Program-made: the position numbers and the translations under genes
In this document: positions 51,828 to 60,537 of the stretch, in pieces
Layout: each line of letters begins with the position of its first letter
How positions within the stretch are numbered: position 1 is the first letter of the stretch
The notes under the pieces: model-generated
Seen by the model: only the letters and a program-made list of their open reading frames with translations
Database searches by the model: none
Told to the model about the DNA's origin: nothing
DNA from: an uncultured Alphaproteobacteria bacterium
GTDB lineage: Bacteria > Pseudomonadota > Alphaproteobacteria > CAAHEQ01 > UBA3637
Reading direction: 5' to 3'
DNA: 64,000 bases
Assembly (NCBI GenBank): GCA_934202735.1
Contig: CAKPYH010000001.1
Coordinates: forward strand, 186,001-250,000

Positions 51828-53900
51828 ATGAAACAAAAAATAACGTTGATGTTAGGTGTGCTGGGGGTGGTGTTGGCTTTGACCCTGCCGTTGTGGGCCG
51901 AGTATTTCAGTTTGTCCACCGCCCGTATGGATGTATATGACCTGACCCCGGGCAAGACGGCACCGTCTTTTGTCGTGCAAAATATGAAACTGTACCCGTT
52001 GGGATGGATGGAACGGGGCGGGCAACACGGACACATGATTCAAAACAGTTCGGGACACAGTGTCTTTGACCTGACGGGATTGGAACAGGTAGATGTCTTG
52101 TTCGCATTGAAAGGCCCCGATATTCCGAATGATCCCGCAGACAAGACCAAAGGTCGGCAGGAACGGTGGATTACATACACGCGTTTTGATGTCAACGGTG
52201 TGCCACAGTTGAGTGAACCGCTATCGGTGTGGCATAATACGCAGCGTATCCTGACGGTGCCGGTAGCCCCCGGTGAAACCACCCGGGTGGAGATTGAATG
52301 GGAACGATATGCGGGTTATTCCCTGTGGGATGCATGGACAAAAGGCCTGACGATCCGTTGGGGTGTGTTGTGCGCGTTGATATTGGGAACGTTGTTTGCT
52401 TTTTGGGGCTTGTTATTTGTGCGGTCCCGCACAAAAGCAGGAACAGAATCGGCCGTCCCGGCGATGACAGGTCGGGATTATCTGCGCTTTATCTTGCGGT
52501 GCAGTGTGGTGTTTGTCATCTGTTTAGGGGCCGTCTGGTCGGCCGATGTGTTGCGCTATGATGACCTGAACCGCAATATGTTGGGGACGGTTTCCGATTG
52601 GGCAACAATGAACAGGTGGGTGGCCATGGGCCTGGTGCGCTTGATGAACTGGGACGGTGTGATCGCGAATATGAGTCCCTTGTCCCAAATCATTACGTTG
52701 TGCCTGATGGCCGGGGTGTGTGCCGTATTGGTCCGATCGTTTGCTCCGGAAAGCGTAAAATCGCCGTGGATGATTGTGGCCGTGATGCCGGTGGTGGTCA
52801 ATCCGTTCTTTTTGGAAAATATCAGTTTCAAAATTGAATGTGTCATTCATGGCTTTACGGCGTTGTTTTGTGTGGCACCGATGTTGCTGTATCGGCGGCG
52901 GGATTGGACATTTGCCGTGGCCGCCGGTGTCGGGGCTATCCTGATGTGCCTGACGTATCAGGGGGTAAGCGGTATCTTCCCGATGTGCCTGCTCTTGGTG
53001 GCTTCTTTGGAATGGAATGACGGGCGGCGGATCCGCGAGATCGGGCGTTCCGTTGTGTACGGCGGCCTTGGTTATGTTATCGGTTTAATCGTGTTTGCCA
53101 AATTGATTATGCGCCCGATTCAAACAAAAGGTGTCAATTCGGACATGTGGACCGGTGGAGAGATGCTGACCGGTTTGTGGACAAATTGGGGTACATACGA
53201 AGCGGCCGTACTGCGGTTTTTAACACCGGCTTGGGTGGCTTTATGTGTGGCAACGGTCGTGATGTTTGTGGTGGTGTACACCTTGTCATCACATCGCAAT
53301 CGGTTCGGGGCGGCCATCATGGCGGGCTTGACCGCCTGTGGGATGAGCATCGTTTGCTTTGGGGCCTATTTGGGATTGCAGGTACCACCGGTTGTTCCCC
53401 GGACGTTGGCCGTGTTCTTTTACGTTATCGGTGCTTTGATGATTGTCGTGGTGGCCCGCGGGGCATGGCTGGGGCGCGCGTTGGCTTGTGTCATGGCGTT
53501 CTGCTTTGTGGCGTTTGCCTGTATTTACGGCAACTGCTTGCGTGAACAACAAGCGTTTGAGCAGGTACGCCTGTCCGCCGTGTGGGGATACCTGAATGAC
53601 CACTATCAGGCCGATACGCCTTACACGTTGGAAGTAGTGGGCGATGGCGGGTTTGCTCCGGCCGTCCGAAATAAAATGAACACATACCCGGTGTTGAAAG
53701 AGTTAGTCCCGAACTACTTGAACTTCCGCAGTATGTGGGCCCGCTATATCCAATATAATATTTACGGATTGCCGAACAATTTTCAACGCCGTATAGATAT
53801 CCCATTGGGCTTGGATAAAATGAACTTGCCTCGGCAAGAATCCAAAATGACCTTTGACGTGTTCAGCGACGGTTCACGGATTCTGATCCGGATGAAATAG
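51828..53900 (+). CDS. GtrII-like membrane glycosyltransferase with periplasmic beta module, copy B
   Basis: A 690-residue paralogue of the preceding protein with the same layout: anchor helix, beta module (VLFALKGPDIP, RWITYTRFDVNGVPQ, SVWHNTQ, VEIEWERY), multiple helices with RYDDLNRNMLG and NPFFLENISFKIEC, and a soluble tail ending SRILIRMK. Overall the two proteins differ strongly, but residues around LLYRRRDW ... LEWN are nearly identical at the DNA level. Two different extracellular transferases probably modify the same polymer at different positions. Confidence 0.8.
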   Translation: MKQKITLMLGVLGVVLALTLPLWAEYFSLSTARMDVYDLTPGKTAPSFVVQNMKLYPLGWMERGGQHGHMIQNSSGHSVFDLTGLEQVDVLFALKGPDIPNDPADKTKGRQERWITYTRFDVNGVPQLSEPLSVWHNTQRILTVPVAPGETTRVEIEWERYAGYSLWDAWTKGLTIRWGVLCALILGTLFAFWGLLFVRSRTKAGTESAVPAMTGRDYLRFILRCSVVFVICLGAVWSADVLRYDDLNRNMLGTVSDWATMNRWVAMGLVRLMNWDGVIANMSPLSQIITLCLMAGVCAVLVRSFAPESVKSPWMIVAVMPVVVNPFFLENISFKIECVIHGFTALFCVAPMLLYRRRDWTFAVAAGVGAILMCLTYQGVSGIFPMCLLLVASLEWNDGRRIREIGRSVVYGGLGYVIGLIVFAKLIMRPIQTKGVNSDMWTGGEMLTGLWTNWGTYEAAVLRFLTPAWVALCVATVVMFVVVYTLSSHRNRFGAAIMAGLTACGMSIVCFGAYLGLQVPPVVPRTLAVFFYVIGALMIVVVARGAWLGRALACVMAFCFVAFACIYGNCLREQQAFEQVRLSAVWGYLNDHYQADTPYTLEVVGDGGFAPAVRNKMNTYPVLKELVPNYLNFRSMWARYIQYNIYGLPNNFQRRIDIPLGLDKMNLPRQESKMTFDVFSDGSRILIRMK

Positions 53901-53909
53901 GGGGGGACT

Positions 53910-54293
53910 ATGTCGGAAATCGGTAAAATCATCAGATTCCTGTTGACCGGCGGAACGGCAACGGCCTTGGACGGCACGTTGTATTGGGTGTTGAATCCGG
54001 TGTTGGGAATCACCCCGGCCAAAGGTATGTCGGCCACCGTAGCATGTGTGTACGGGTACCTGATGAACAAAGCCTGGACGTTTCGGGATCGGGAAAAAAC
54101 AAATGTGCGTCTGGTGGCCCGGTATGCGGGGGCGCAAGTCCTGAACATCGGGACAAATGTGGCTGTCAATGCCGCTTTGGTTTATGCTTTGCACCATCGC
54201 GGTGTGGCCTTTGTCGGCGCAACGGCGGCCGGTATGACGGTCAACTTTTTATTGCAACGATTTTTCGTCTTTTCACAAAAGGAGTGTTCATGA
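53910..54293 (+). CDS. gtrA: GtrA-like flippase
   Basis: A 127-residue protein with four hydrophobic helices and the GtrA signatures IRFLLTGGTATALDGTLYW, YGYLMNKAWTFRDRE and VNFLLQRFFVFS. GtrA-type proteins are thought to flip undecaprenyl-phosphate-linked sugar to the outer face of the membrane. It is followed in ATGA overlap by a GtrB-like transferase and preceded by two GtrII-like proteins, completing a gtr-type set. Confidence 0.9.
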   Translation: MSEIGKIIRFLLTGGTATALDGTLYWVLNPVLGITPAKGMSATVACVYGYLMNKAWTFRDREKTNVRLVARYAGAQVLNIGTNVAVNAALVYALHHRGVAFVGATAAGMTVNFLLQRFFVFSQKECS

Positions 54294-54997
54294 AAGCATC
54301 CATCATTATTCCCTGTTATAACGAAGAAAAAAATGTACCGGCGTTGGCCGACCGGTTCGCCCGTATGGCGTTGCCCGACGGGGTGAGTTTGGAGTTGGTG
54401 TTGGTGGATAACGGATCTCGGGATAAAACAGGGGCCGTCATTGAGGCTTTGGCCTTACAATACGATTTTATTCGGCCGGTTGTTGTGCCGGAAAATCAAG
54501 GATACGGATACGGTATTTTAACGGGATTGCGGGCGGCGACAGGCGAGGTCTTGGGGTGGATGCATGCCGATCTGCAATCGGATCCGGATGTGTTTGCGGA
54601 CATGTTCCGCCGGGCTTTGACGGAACGGGGGGCTTTCTTATACAAAGGGCGGCGGACACATCGGCCGGTGGTGGATACGTTTTTTACGATCGGCATGAGC
54701 CTGATGGAAACGCTGTATCTGGGGATGGGGCTGTGGGATATCAACGCCCAGCCGACATTGTTGCCCGCGTCTTTTTTCCGGACTTGGGAAAATCCGCCGT
54801 CCGATTTTTCGTTGGATTTGTATGTGTATGCGATGGCCAAGAAAAAAGGTGTGCCGGTGCATCGTTTTACGTCCCGTCAATACGCCCGCAAAAACGGCGT
54901 GTCATCTTGGAATACAGGCATGGCGGCCCGGTGGCGGTTGATTCGCCGCGTGTGGGCATACAGTCGTGAAATGCGAAAGGTGTTGAAGCATGTCTAG
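54290..54997 (+). CDS. GtrB/Dpm1-like family 2 glycosyltransferase without membrane tail
   Basis: A 235-residue GT2 enzyme: KASIIIPCYNEEKNVPAL, LVLVDNGSRDKTG, PENQGYGYGILTGL and WMHADLQSDP (D-x-D-type motif). It fits the group that charges polyprenyl phosphate with a hexose. Unlike GtrB (about 300 residues) it lacks the two C-terminal membrane helices; the neighbouring YbhN-like protein might supply the membrane contact (inference). It overlaps the next gene by 8 nt. Confidence 0.85.
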   Translation: MKASIIIPCYNEEKNVPALADRFARMALPDGVSLELVLVDNGSRDKTGAVIEALALQYDFIRPVVVPENQGYGYGILTGLRAATGEVLGWMHADLQSDPDVFADMFRRALTERGAFLYKGRRTHRPVVDTFFTIGMSLMETLYLGMGLWDINAQPTLLPASFFRTWENPPSDFSLDLYVYAMAKKKGVPVHRFTSRQYARKNGVSSWNTGMAARWRLIRRVWAYSREMRKVLKHV

Positions 54998-55826
54998 AAA
55001 ACTGATTTCCCGTGTGCGGTTGGTGTTGAATATCGCCTTGATGGCGTGTGTGGGACTGTGGTTGTATCGGGTGGCAACAGGGTGGTCGGAACTGCGTTGG
55101 GATGTGCCGATGATTGCCGTGGCATTCATGACGGCCCTGATTGTCAACGGGATTAAAATGGCCCGCCTGTATATCCTGTTTTGCGGTAAGCATGTTAAAA
55201 CAGATGCGTATGTCAGAAAATATATGACTACCTCTTTAATCAACATGATTGTCCCGTTCAAAGCGGGTGAAATATGGCGCGGAATTATCTTTGGTAAGAT
55301 GGCCGGTTCGTATATCAGCAGTTTTGTGATCGTTTTGTTTGACCGCTTTATTGATACGACAGCGTTATTGGCCTTGGTTGTGATGGTGTGCCTATATACC
55401 GGCATGCCGATGACGATGATGTATGCGGCGCTCACCGTTTTTGTTATGGTGGCCGTGGTCTTGTATTTGAACTTCTTCTCCCTGTACCGGTATTGGAACC
55501 GTGTCTTGATTTTGCGGGCGAATACCAAAAGCACCCTGATGGCTTTGACGGCCTTGGATACGTTGAAAAAAGTAATATGGGAAGTGCGGCAGACCTCATC
55601 GGGAAAGTTCATAATGCTGTTTATGGTATCGGTGGTCGCTTGGAGTGCTGAAATTTTGGCCGCCGGATTTTTCGGATATGCATTGACGGGACGGGGTGTG
55701 AATGCGTATCTGAACACCGTGTTGACGGGCGGTATCGGGGCGTACACTTTTTTGTATTTTATATCATCTGTTTGTATTTATGCCGGTGTATATGGTGTGT
55801 TGCAACTTGCTAAAAGGAGAAAATGA
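54990..55826 (+). CDS. YbhN / LPG-synthase-type membrane protein
   Basis: A 278-residue integral membrane protein with about seven helices. YMTTSLINMIVPFKAGEIWRG is close to the UPF0104/LPG_synthase_TM signature (N-x-x-x-P-x-x-x-G-E), also seen in AglD-like proteins of glycan assembly. It has only the membrane domain, without the cytosolic aminoacyl transferase part. A lipid-sugar handling or flipping role is plausible but unproved. Confidence 0.8.
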   Translation: MSRKLISRVRLVLNIALMACVGLWLYRVATGWSELRWDVPMIAVAFMTALIVNGIKMARLYILFCGKHVKTDAYVRKYMTTSLINMIVPFKAGEIWRGIIFGKMAGSYISSFVIVLFDRFIDTTALLALVVMVCLYTGMPMTMMYAALTVFVMVAVVLYLNFFSLYRYWNRVLILRANTKSTLMALTALDTLKKVIWEVRQTSSGKFIMLFMVSVVAWSAEILAAGFFGYALTGRGVNAYLNTVLTGGIGAYTFLYFISSVCIYAGVYGVLQLAKRRK

Positions 55827-57292
55827 TGAAAATATATGTGGTTTATGACGGATCCGTTGAACCTAATGATAATATCCGTGATATTATCGGGGATAAAGGG
55901 TTCGGAAATGTGATTGTTAAACGGCAAAAATTATCCGATATTTATCAAAAACAGGTGTCGGGCTTAAAAGCAGATGAACTCTGTTGGCAACATATCGGGG
56001 CGTATTATGAATTTGAGGCCCTGAAATCTCACATCTGTCGGGATGCCGAAAAACAAGAAGTGCGTGTGATTCACTGTTTTTCAAACTTTATCATCACGGA
56101 TAAAACAGAAGTCAATCAAGCGTTGGCCAAAGCGGCTTTCATTACCGAAACAACGGCGGTGAAACAAGGCGGAAAAGTGGCCGCCGTGATGTTCCCGGAC
56201 GGTGAAACATACGGGGCGTTTTTGGACCGGGTGTTGGATCAAAAATCTTCCGTAGCGGCCGTGCGGGAGTTAAAAGCGTTGCCCTTGAATGCCACAGGAT
56301 TCGGGTATATCGGATCATTTTTTAACTTTGTGCAGTGTATTACCGGACATTTTGACAGTCGCTATTTCAATGCCTTGAAGGGAAATGAATATACCCTGAC
56401 AAAAACATCAAAGAATAAGAAAAAAATAAAGGCCGAGTACACTTTTTATCACCTGTTGCCCGAAGATATGCGTTTTTGGTTCGTGATGCCGTTTAATTAC
56501 ACGGAAACGGCCACAACGGCCTCGTATACGATGGAACGATTGCATATGACGGATTTGGCCGTGAAATGGGTTCACGGATCTATGGATGAAGAAGAATTTT
56601 CGGAATTGATGGATCGGTATTTTTATTTCTTTCGGTCGCGTCATGAAAAACCGTGTGATCTTGCCGAATACAATGCGACCGCCCGGGCCCTGTATGTGGA
56701 CAAAGTGAATAAACGGGTGGCCGAATTGAAACAATGTCCGGAATATGCACGGATAGAGGCCCTGTTGGCCGCAACGCCGGATGCGGATCTGGATGCGTTG
56801 GTGGCCCGTTATTTTGCCCTGAAAGACAAAATAGAATCACGCCACACCTATCCCGCCGTGCAAGTCATCGGTCATGGGGATCCGTGCTTTTCCAATGCTT
56901 TGTATAACAAAGCCACCAAGACTTTGAAACTGATTGATCCCAAAGGGGCTTTAACCGAAGCGGAATTGTGGACAAATCCCTATTATGATATTGCCAAGTT
57001 GAGCCACTCGGTCTGTGGGCGTTATGACTTTTTCAATAACGGTATTTACGATATTCATATTGATGAACATTTCGGATATCGTTTGGAAATCCCGTTTGAT
57101 AACGCCAAGTATGTGTCTGTTTTCCGGAAAAAAGTGGCGGCCAACGGGTTGGATTATTTAACTGTGCGGATTTATGAAGCGTCTTTGTTCCTGTCTATGT
57201 TGCCCTTGCACATTGATAATCCGCACAAAGTCTTTGCCTTTATTTTGAATGCGAAACAAATCTTGGAGGAAATTGAACATGATCTTAAATGA
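55823..57292 (+). CDS. Phosphotransferase-like (APH fold) protein of the glycan locus
   Basis: A 489-residue soluble protein. The C-terminal part has a kinase-like catalytic loop HGDPCFSNALYN (near 351) and LKLIDPKGAL (near 370), the H-G-D-x5-N and I-D-x-x-G elements of aminoglycoside/choline kinase-type enzymes. The N-terminal 200 residues (VYDGSVEPNDNIRDIIG, GYIGSFFNFVQCITGHFD) are not recognised; they might form a separate sensing or catalytic unit. It is followed by a HAD phosphatase and a nucleotidyltransferase, so a small-molecule phosphorylation step is the likely job. It starts in ATGA overlap with the YbhN-like gene. Confidence 0.75.
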   Translation: MMKIYVVYDGSVEPNDNIRDIIGDKGFGNVIVKRQKLSDIYQKQVSGLKADELCWQHIGAYYEFEALKSHICRDAEKQEVRVIHCFSNFIITDKTEVNQALAKAAFITETTAVKQGGKVAAVMFPDGETYGAFLDRVLDQKSSVAAVRELKALPLNATGFGYIGSFFNFVQCITGHFDSRYFNALKGNEYTLTKTSKNKKKIKAEYTFYHLLPEDMRFWFVMPFNYTETATTASYTMERLHMTDLAVKWVHGSMDEEEFSELMDRYFYFFRSRHEKPCDLAEYNATARALYVDKVNKRVAELKQCPEYARIEALLAATPDADLDALVARYFALKDKIESRHTYPAVQVIGHGDPCFSNALYNKATKTLKLIDPKGALTEAELWTNPYYDIAKLSHSVCGRYDFFNNGIYDIHIDEHFGYRLEIPFDNAKYVSVFRKKVAANGLDYLTVRIYEASLFLSMLPLHIDNPHKVFAFILNAKQILEEIEHDLK

Positions 57293-57692
57293 ATATACCT
57301 TTGTGTTTGATATTGACGGGACGATTTGCCCGATTAAAAAGGCCGGGGAGTCTTATGCTGATTTGGTTCCTTATCCCGACATGGTGGCTAAAATGCGGGC
57401 GTGTCGGGCGCAAGGGGCTAAAATCGTTCTGTATACGTCCCGGAACATGAACTCGTATCAGGGCAATATCGGCTTGATCAACAAGCATACCGCCCCTGTG
57501 TTGACAGAATGGCTGAAAAAATGGGATATTCCGTATGATGAAATCGTGTATGGAAAAGTATGGCCGGGTCATAAAGGGTTTTATGTAGATGATCGCACCG
57601 TTCGTCCCGATGAGTTTTTGCATCATACACCGGAAGAATTAAACGATTTGTGCCGGGCATCCCGGTGCCAGGAGGACACAGATGACAAATAA
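57279..57692 (+). CDS. HAD-type phosphatase of the glycan locus
   Basis: A 137-residue HAD protein. FVFDIDGTICP gives the D11-x-D13-x-T15 catalytic motif, IVLYTSRN is motif II, and WPGHKGFYVDDRTVRPDEF carries motifs III and IV. This compact type is frequent in capsule and LPS loci next to nucleotidyltransferases. ATG 57279 has GGAGGAA upstream and overlaps the kinase-like gene by 14 nt; the in-frame codon at 57249 is rejected. Confidence 0.83.
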   Translation: MILNEYTFVFDIDGTICPIKKAGESYADLVPYPDMVAKMRACRAQGAKIVLYTSRNMNSYQGNIGLINKHTAPVLTEWLKKWDIPYDEIVYGKVWPGHKGFYVDDRTVRPDEFLHHTPEELNDLCRASRCQEDTDDK

Positions 57693-58416
57693 AATTGATG
57701 TGGTCATAACAATGGGCGGTTTGGGATCGCGCTTTCGGAAATGCGGCTATACCGTGCCTAAATATATGATTCCCGCCAAAGGCAAGACGTTATTTGAATG
57801 GTCGTTGCTCAGTTTAGAGGGCTTTCGTGCCGATGTAGATCGCTATATCTTTATCGCGATGCGAGATGCAACGGTAGATGTGGAAGGCTTTATTCGGGAA
57901 AAATGTGCGGACATGGGGATTCAAAACCCGCATATCATTTTGTTGGACTACCTGACAGACGGACAAGCGACTACCGCCGGCTTGGCCGCCCGTTATTGGG
58001 ACCCGGATCATGCGTTGTTGATCTATAACATTGATACATATGTGGAAGCAGGAGAAATGAAAACGGCGGACTTGAAAGGAGACGGTTTTATTCCGTGCTT
58101 TCAAGCCCCCGGAGACCATTGGAGTTTCGTACGCCTGAACGATCAGGGACAGGTGGTGGAAATCAAAGAAAAAAAACGTATTTCACCGTATTGTACGTTA
58201 GGGGCCTATTATTTCAAAACATGCCGTTTGTACGAGACACTATATCGGGAATACTATCAACAAGGGAGCCACTTGGTCAACGGGGAAAAATATGTAGCCC
58301 CCTTGTATGATTACCTGCTTTCTCGCGGGGGGCAGATATTTATTTCCGATATTGCCCCGGATAAAGTGCATGTATTGGGTACGCCCCAGGAATTACAGGC
58401 TTTCTTGGACGCTTGA
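57682..58416 (+). CDS. Sugar-phosphate nucleotidyltransferase
   Basis: A 244-residue GT-A-fold nucleotidyltransferase: VVITMGGLGSRFRKCGY (NTP loop, residues 7-23), then VPKYMIPAKGKTLFEWS with the catalytic-type Lys, and LIYNIDTYV carrying the metal Asp. The loop is of the G-G-x-G-x-R type seen in enzymes making CDP- or UDP-activated compounds. It closes the operon, with AGGAGG before the ATG. With the kinase and HAD protein it could build an unusual nucleotide-activated donor for this locus. Confidence 0.82.
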   Translation: MTNKIDVVITMGGLGSRFRKCGYTVPKYMIPAKGKTLFEWSLLSLEGFRADVDRYIFIAMRDATVDVEGFIREKCADMGIQNPHIILLDYLTDGQATTAGLAARYWDPDHALLIYNIDTYVEAGEMKTADLKGDGFIPCFQAPGDHWSFVRLNDQGQVVEIKEKKRISPYCTLGAYYFKTCRLYETLYREYYQQGSHLVNGEKYVAPLYDYLLSRGGQIFISDIAPDKVHVLGTPQELQAFLDA

Positions 58417-58740
58417 CGAATCGTCCGGCGTTGCGACCGGCTTGGGGTATTTGGCCTTGACGGCGGCAATGGTGTCCGCCCACACGGTGGTATGATTGAC
58501 ACCGTCCCAGTATATCATATCCAGCTGTTCGGTTATGGCGGGATAGGCCGCCCGGCGCATGTCGCGGTAGGACGGTGTTGTTTGGGGACGCATCCGGACC
58601 TGAAACCGTCTCCGACCGTTGATCGGGTCCAGTTCCGTCAGGATATAGTGATGATCCCGGGCAAAAGTATAATATAAATCATAGGCTTCCACCCCGAAAA
58701 TATCGTTCAGAGCAGGGTTTTTAACAGGTTGTATATTCAT
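58393..58740 (-). CDS. Phage tail-fibre partner / assembly-chaperone-like small protein
   Basis: A 115-residue protein downstream of the tail-fibre gene (11-nt gap). The segment RRAAYPAITEQLDMIYWDG followed by AAVKAKYPKP is a pattern I associate with small proteins at the distal tail end of phages. ATG 58740 has AAGGAGAAAG upstream; the frame to 58761 is rejected. Its 3' end overlaps the convergent nucleotidyltransferase gene by 24 nt. It probably helps folding or attachment of the fibre (inference). Confidence 0.65.
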   Translation of the reverse strand: MNIQPVKNPALNDIFGVEAYDLYYTFARDHHYILTELDPINGRRRFQVRMRPQTTPSYRDMRRAAYPAITEQLDMIYWDGVNHTTVWADTIAAVKAKYPKPVATPDDSSSVQESL

Positions 58741-58751
58741 AATCTTTCTCC

Positions 58752-60419
58752 TTATTTCCATGTGCCGACAGCCATATAGGTGACGACATAATCATTGCGG
58801 TTGGGGTGTATTTGAAACCCCGTTGTGGTGCGGTTGTAATAGGCTACTTGGGAGGCCGAGTCATACAAGGCCGTGGCGACCACAACATATCGGTTATCGG
58901 CAAACGGTTGCGGTAAGGTAATATCGGTCTGTCCGATAGGAATATCACCGAATTGAATCATCATGCCGTTGGCTAACTTCATGTAATCGGAGCCGGTCTG
59001 CGGAAAGGTTAAAGGGCCCGCTTCGGTGTAATCCACTACATGTAAAGCCGTCCGTGGTGCCAGGCGTTGAACGGTATACGGTGTATTGCTGTCGGTCCAG
59101 ATAGTCGCAACGGGAATAAAATTAGAATCCTTTTGCCAGGTTCCCCGGTCTACATAGACTTCGTTTGCAATCGGGTTATACCATACGTCATAGGTCGTGT
59201 TGGCCGGGTGCGGTTCAAGGGTTCCGATGTTGTAAGATACAAAGTGAATCAGGCTATCCCCGTGCCATAAAATCTGACGACCGGACAAGGGAGAAATCAT
59301 CTTGGTTATTTTGACGGTATCGTTTTGAACGGTTTTGCTGGCCAATGTACCGTCCGAGTTCAAACCATCGGCCACAATACCCTGAACGCCGGGTAATAAA
59401 AAGACAAAGCTGCCCAGATAACCCAGGCCGTTAAACACATGACGCACGGATTGAATGTTTCCGTTTTGAACGGTAATGATCCCCAGGGGCAAGGAATATC
59501 CGCCCGTCCCGATGACGTTAGTGGCGGGATTGTAAGTCAAGGTGGTATTTGTGCCTAAAATCAGGCCGTTTTCCGTATGACACAGAAAGTAGTCTCCGTC
59601 CGTTGCTGTGCCGGCCGATACGGACAGATCCGTTGCCAATGTCCAGGGTGTAAAAACGGCCGTACCGTCATCGGCCAGACCCGCCGGCGTAAACAGGCGA
59701 CTGCCCGCCTTGCATGTGACGGACCCCGCGGACACTTTCAAGGTTATGTGTTGCGGAATTTGAGTCAGGCAGTTGGTCCGGGCTTGTTGAAATAAAGCCG
59801 CATTTGTGATCGCGGTGGCGGCTGATGCTGCGGCATTCGTGGCGGCCGTTTGAGCTGCACCGGCTTTGGCGGCGGCAGTCGCAGCGGCTGTCTCGGCTGC
59901 GTTTTTGGCGGTTTGCATGGCGGCATCCAGGTCATTGACGGCTACGGTACTGTTCTCCAGGTTGGTACCGTCTCGGTTCCAAACAATGGCTTTTCCCGCC
60001 GCGGGCAGGGGGAGGGTTAAGTTGACATTTGTGGCTACGGCATAAGGAGGTAAAATCATACTGCGATTCAAAGCATCGGCCAGTTGTTGATGACACGCCG
60101 TTTGATAGTCAAATTCATCATTCAATGTGTCGGCCCGCAAAGCACCGCCTTCTTGAAAATCGGTCGTGCGTTCTATGGTCAGGTTGCGCGCCAGCGTAAT
60201 AACGGTATCGGCCGGTGGCGGTTCGGCAAAAGAAACGGTGCCGCCCTCGGTGGTACGGGTCAGGGTATAGGTGGCTTTATCCCGGATTTGGTCCCCCCAA
60301 TAAACGGTCAGGTTGTCATCTTGAAACAACGCAAAAGGCAGTTCATAAGTCGTCAATATCCCGTCCGCAATATATTGTACGCGGGGCGGCACATTTTTGA
60401 TTTTAATGTGTTCGGTCAT
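58752..60419 (-). CDS. T7-type tail-fibre-like protein
   Basis: A 555-residue protein. The N-terminus (PPRVQYIADGILTTYELPFALFQDD... with VYWGDQIRDKATYTL and TIERTTDFQEGG) matches the T7 gp17 N-terminal tail-fibre domain that docks to the tail. An alanine-rich coiled-coil segment (about 185-225) gives a trimeric stalk, and the C-terminus (FADNRYVVVATALYDSA, with NRTTTGFQIHPN) resembles phage fibre tip domains. The start 60419 follows GAAAGGAA. No other virion gene lies nearby, so it is an orphan fibre cassette. Confidence 0.8.
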   Translation of the reverse strand: MTEHIKIKNVPPRVQYIADGILTTYELPFALFQDDNLTVYWGDQIRDKATYTLTRTTEGGTVSFAEPPPADTVITLARNLTIERTTDFQEGGALRADTLNDEFDYQTACHQQLADALNRSMILPPYAVATNVNLTLPLPAAGKAIVWNRDGTNLENSTVAVNDLDAAMQTAKNAAETAAATAAAKAGAAQTAATNAAASAATAITNAALFQQARTNCLTQIPQHITLKVSAGSVTCKAGSRLFTPAGLADDGTAVFTPWTLATDLSVSAGTATDGDYFLCHTENGLILGTNTTLTYNPATNVIGTGGYSLPLGIITVQNGNIQSVRHVFNGLGYLGSFVFLLPGVQGIVADGLNSDGTLASKTVQNDTVKITKMISPLSGRQILWHGDSLIHFVSYNIGTLEPHPANTTYDVWYNPIANEVYVDRGTWQKDSNFIPVATIWTDSNTPYTVQRLAPRTALHVVDYTEAGPLTFPQTGSDYMKLANGMMIQFGDIPIGQTDITLPQPFADNRYVVVATALYDSASQVAYYNRTTTGFQIHPNRNDYVVTYMAVGTWK

Positions 60420-60441
60420 ACAGGTTCCTTTCTGAAACAAT

Positions 60442-60467
60442 AAAAAAACGACCGGGCTAGGCGGTCG
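60442..60467 (-). terminator. Leader terminator before the tail-fibre gene
   Basis: On the minus strand CGACCG (60467-60462) pairs with CGGTCG (60454-60449) and seven T residues follow (60448-60442). It lies between the promoter and the ATG at 60419. Another hairpin (arms ACGGGG and CCCCGT, about 60499-60529) precedes it. Confidence 0.6.
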
Positions 60468-60537
60468 GTTTGTCATAAATAAAATATAGGATTGAACGTT
60501 GACGGGGCAGATAGACCTGTCCCCGTTAAACGAATCC

